Shown one piece after another: positions 61,978 through 64,000 of a DNA stretch of 64,000 bases. The number at the start of each line of letters is the position of its first letter. The first letter of the stretch is position 1. The stretch spans positions 682,001-746,000 of the forward strand of contig NZ_CP132334.1 in the NCBI RefSeq assembly GCF_030758415.1. Direction: 5' to 3'. The position numbers and the translations under genes are program-made. Below the pieces are notes generated by a model. That model searched no databases and was not told the DNA's origin. It was given only the letters and a program-made list of their open reading frames with translations. This stretch comes from Parvularcula sp. IMCC14364. GTDB taxonomy: Bacteria; Pseudomonadota; Alphaproteobacteria; Caulobacterales; Parvularculaceae.

Positions 61978-62781
61978 ATGCGGTTTTTTTCAGGTTGCCT
62001 GCTGTTCATGCTGATGGGCAGCTTCCTGCCTTTGGCCGCACAGGATCTCGAAACCGTCATCCGAGAAGAACCGGCAGCAGCCGGTGACGGCGACGACTGG
62101 GAGATTGAAGCAGGATTGCTGGCCGCTGCCATTCAGGACTTTCCCGGAGCGGAATCGCTTCAGGGTATGGTGCTGCCTTATTTCTATCTCGAATACAAAG
62201 ATCGCTGGTTTGCCCACCCGACCAGCGGCGTTGGCTATTACTTCAAGAATGACGGGAATGAGTTCATTTCAACGTCACTAACTTACCTGCCGGGGCGCCA
62301 GGAGGACGAAGCTGGTTTTCTGAACGGGCTTGGTGATCTCGATGGCGGCGTTGCGGCGCGTGCTGCAGCACAGTTTGACATGACCTATTTTGTGCTTGGT
62401 GGTTTTGTCACGCACCAGCTGACGGGAGACGAGACCGGAACAGAGGCGACATTATATGCGGCCACAAGAATAAAGCCGTCCGAGAATTTGCGCATATTCC
62501 CGACCCTGCGCGTCGCATGGGCCGATGACGAGCGCCAGCAGGCATTCTTTGGCGTTACGCCGGAACAGGCAGCCGCGTCAGCATTTTCTGAATACACGCC
62601 GGATGGCGGTGTCAGGTCTTACGGGGTGCCGCTGCAGGCCCTCTATGACCTGAATGATCGGTTGCGTCTTGCCAGTCAGGCCAGCTGGGATGTGCTGCAA
62701 GGTGACGCAGCGGACAGCCCCATTGTTCAGTCAGAAGACCAGTATTTCTTCTCGCTGGGATTGATCCGTAAATTCGACTGA
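61978..62781 (+). CDS. MipA/OmpV-family outer-membrane protein
   Basis: A 267-residue exported protein (signal MRFFSGCLLFMLMGSFLPLAA) with beta-barrel features and the MipA/OmpV pattern (WEIEAGLLAAAIQDFPGAESLQGMVLPYFYLEYKDRWFA..., NLRIFPTLRVAWADDERQQAFFGVTPEQAAAS, ending in Phe-Asp after YFFSLGLIRKFD). Family members are linked to murein hydrolase scaffolding in E. coli. AAGGAGAAGAGG lies before the ATG. It stands alone, divergent from pmbA. Confidence 0.9.
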   Translation: MRFFSGCLLFMLMGSFLPLAAQDLETVIREEPAAAGDGDDWEIEAGLLAAAIQDFPGAESLQGMVLPYFYLEYKDRWFAHPTSGVGYYFKNDGNEFISTSLTYLPGRQEDEAGFLNGLGDLDGGVAARAAAQFDMTYFVLGGFVTHQLTGDETGTEATLYAATRIKPSENLRIFPTLRVAWADDERQQAFFGVTPEQAAASAFSEYTPDGGVRSYGVPLQALYDLNDRLRLASQASWDVLQGDAADSPIVQSEDQYFFSLGLIRKFD

Positions 62782-62845
62782 ATGGTCAGTTTTTTCTGAT
62801 CAGTGTACTGATTAATACGCGTGACAGAGTGACGGCTTGCGCCTG

Positions 62846-62998
62846 ATGCGGGATTTTGACGGGCAGCTAAAACGCCGTGAACAGCCTGTGTTTGATGTCG
62901 CTGATTATGCAGACCTTGATCTTGATACAACTGCCTGGACCTTGCAGGCTGAAGACGCGCAGCGGCTGGCTAATCGCAGACATAGCGACAGAGCCTAG
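62846..62998 (+). CDS. Hypothetical 50-residue protein
   Basis: A short ORF with a charged, soluble product (MRDFDGQLKRREQPVFDV...RLANRRHSDRA) and no strong ribosome-binding site. It lies between mipA and the MAPEG gene. It might be a chance ORF or the remnant of a longer gene. Confidence 0.3.
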   Translation: MRDFDGQLKRREQPVFDVADYADLDLDTTAWTLQAEDAQRLANRRHSDRA

Positions 62999-63012
62999 AC
63001 ACTCAAAGCCGC

Positions 63013-63399
63013 TTAGACAGTCAGCACAGATATATTGATGATTATGGAGATGATAAAGCTGATCAGCGTCAATAGCATACCGGAGACACGTAAGGGCATT
63101 ATGTCAGGCTCGCTGCTAAAGCCGATCGCGTGAAGAACACGACCCAGAAGGAGCGAGGCACCGGCAATATGCAGTGCCCAGCCAGCACCGCCATTGATCT
63201 CCGCTACCGCCAGCAATATAAGCGCTAAGGGCGTATACTCCGTAAAATTTGCCTGCACGCGACTGCGCCGCAGCATAATCCGGTCCCCGTTATCACTCAG
63301 CGCTATCTTGTTGCGTCGGCGAAAGCCGATCACGCGCAATGAGAGCCAGAGAAAAATGATCGACAGGAAAATTGCATATAACGCAGTGGTGGTAAGCAT
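63013..63399 (-). CDS. MAPEG-family membrane protein
   Basis: A 128-residue four-helix membrane protein (helices about residues 3-25, 55-72, 75-92, 105-127) with the MAPEG signature RVQANFTEYTPLALILLAVAEINGG, which includes the conserved Glu/Asn/Arg for glutathione. MAPEG proteins include microsomal glutathione transferases; bacterial members are mostly of unknown function. AAGGAG lies 8 bases before the ATG. Confidence 0.9.
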   Translation of the reverse strand: MLTTTALYAIFLSIIFLWLSLRVIGFRRRNKIALSDNGDRIMLRRSRVQANFTEYTPLALILLAVAEINGGAGWALHIAGASLLLGRVLHAIGFSSEPDIMPLRVSGMLLTLISFIISIIINISVLTV

Positions 63400-63443
63400 G
63401 GCAGAGGCTCCTTGCAGAAGATGCGGACAATTCAGCCGATAAG

Positions 63444-64000
63444 CTAAACCTTACCGGGAACAGGATCAACCGAACTGAGCAGGGCCGTCACCTGCCATAG
63501 TGACTGACCACTTTCAGCATATTTTTTTTCAAACAGACTTAAATAATCCCCTTGCGGATCATACTTCACAATAGAACTGGCTTGCCCCGCAAGGGTGAGG
63601 GCCGCCGAGAATTCTTGCGCATAAATACGCCAGTTGGTGCGCAGTTCCAGCTTGCCTGTGAGCTTGAGGGTGGAGGGAAAAACGGGAGACCCATGCCAGC
63701 GGCGCTGAAAGTGAGCGGCCTTGGGCCAGGGGTTGGGATAGGAAATATAGTGCCGGGCCAGTTGCCAGCCAGCGTCTGCAGCGAGCCGGTAAAAATCAAC
63801 AAGGTCCGCACGCAGGAGCAACAGGTTTTCCGGCTCAAGACCATCACGCCGCCGCCCAAGCCGGTCGGCAGATTTATCAATGCCCAGTATCAAGTGATCC
63901 GGAAAACTGCTGGCCAGTTTGCGGCTACTGTCTCCGGTACCGCAACCAGAATCAAGGATCAGGGGCTTTTGGTGCCGTTGACTGACAGTTGTTGCCTCTT
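63444..64000 (-). CDS. TrmB-like SAM-dependent methyltransferase (5' cut by window)
   Basis: The frame stays open from the stop at 63444 to the end of the window (about 185 residues seen; the N terminus is missing). The Rossmann motif LILDSGCGTGDSSRKLASSFPDHLILGID binds SAM, and YPNPWPKAAHFQRRWHGSPVFP is close to the substrate-binding block of tRNA (guanine-N7)-methyltransferase TrmB. This suggests tRNA m7G46 methylation, but some homologues of this type have other substrates. Confidence 0.75.
   Translation of the reverse strand, partial: EATTVSQRHQKPLILDSGCGTGDSSRKLASSFPDHLILGIDKSADRLGRRRDGLEPENLLLLRADLVDFYRLAADAGWQLARHYISYPNPWPKAAHFQRRWHGSPVFPSTLKLTGKLELRTNWRIYAQEFSAALTLAGQASSIVKYDPQGDYLSLFEKKYAESGQSLWQVTALLSSVDPVPGKV

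Noticed and set aside
1-64000. CRISPR array or rRNA operon
   Set aside because: No regularly spaced repeats of 24-40 bp and no rRNA segments were seen anywhere in the window.

Overview
The window reads as a chromosomal segment of an alphaproteobacterium, probably marine or aquatic. Pointers are a CckA-type hybrid kinase, a class II DAHP synthase, a CysN-CysC fusion, the pmbA/CysQ-like/DUF4170 operon, a MotA-like/OmpA-like pair next to an inositol monophosphatase, and a tRNA-His with discriminator A73. The genus cannot be fixed from the sequence alone.

Layout. 1-1.8 kb: two tandem RTX (calcium-binding repeat) proteins. 1.9-11.8 kb: metallo-beta-lactamase-fold hydrolase, DAHP synthase, a Gfo/Idh oxidoreductase plus DegT aminotransferase pair, NhaA, an OxyR-like regulator with an OxyR-type operator nearby, and a DUF533 protein. 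12.0-18.5 kb: envelope lipid-transport genes (MlaA, MMPL/RND, convergent MlaC), tRNA-Leu, hemerythrin and TolC. 18.8-27.9 kb: sulfate activation (cysD-cysNC), a three-gene cluster starting with a proteasome-like Ntn-hydrolase candidate, CckA and an M48 peptidase. 27.9-30.3 kb: tRNA-His and a zinc-linked set (DUF2946-like, Zur-like, DUF2796, DUF3299). 30.4-39.4 kb: 3-hydroxyisobutyryl-CoA hydrolase-like protein, a repeat-rich peptidoglycan-binding lipoprotein, FAD oxidoreductase, BCCT transporter and a MarR operon. 39.5-47.9 kb: an IS30-family element, the MotA/OmpA-like pair, inositol monophosphatase, and an AraC/NmrA-like/DUF4345/DUF1772 group.

48.0-58.1 kb is an accessory region with a decayed genomic island. 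It holds two 834-bp IS5-family (IS427-like) copies in opposite orientation, two nearly identical 930-bp IS5-family (IS1031-like) copies in the same orientation, an IS3 remnant, a lipoprotein metallophosphatase, HTH, Cys-rich and AlpA-like genes, and a tyrosine integrase beside a 3' half tRNA-Gly. Two IS copies interrupt genes whose reading frames can be rejoined exactly. 58.2-64 kb returns to core genes: thioesterase, tyrosine phosphatase, DUF4170, CysQ-like, PmbA, MipA, MAPEG and a TrmB-like methyltransferase cut by the window end.

The strongest candidate for an undescribed system is 21,899-23,947. After Met removal its first protein would start with Thr, with Asp17 and a Lys-Leu-Phe motif placed as in proteasome beta subunits, but it is about twice the usual length and has two small partner genes.
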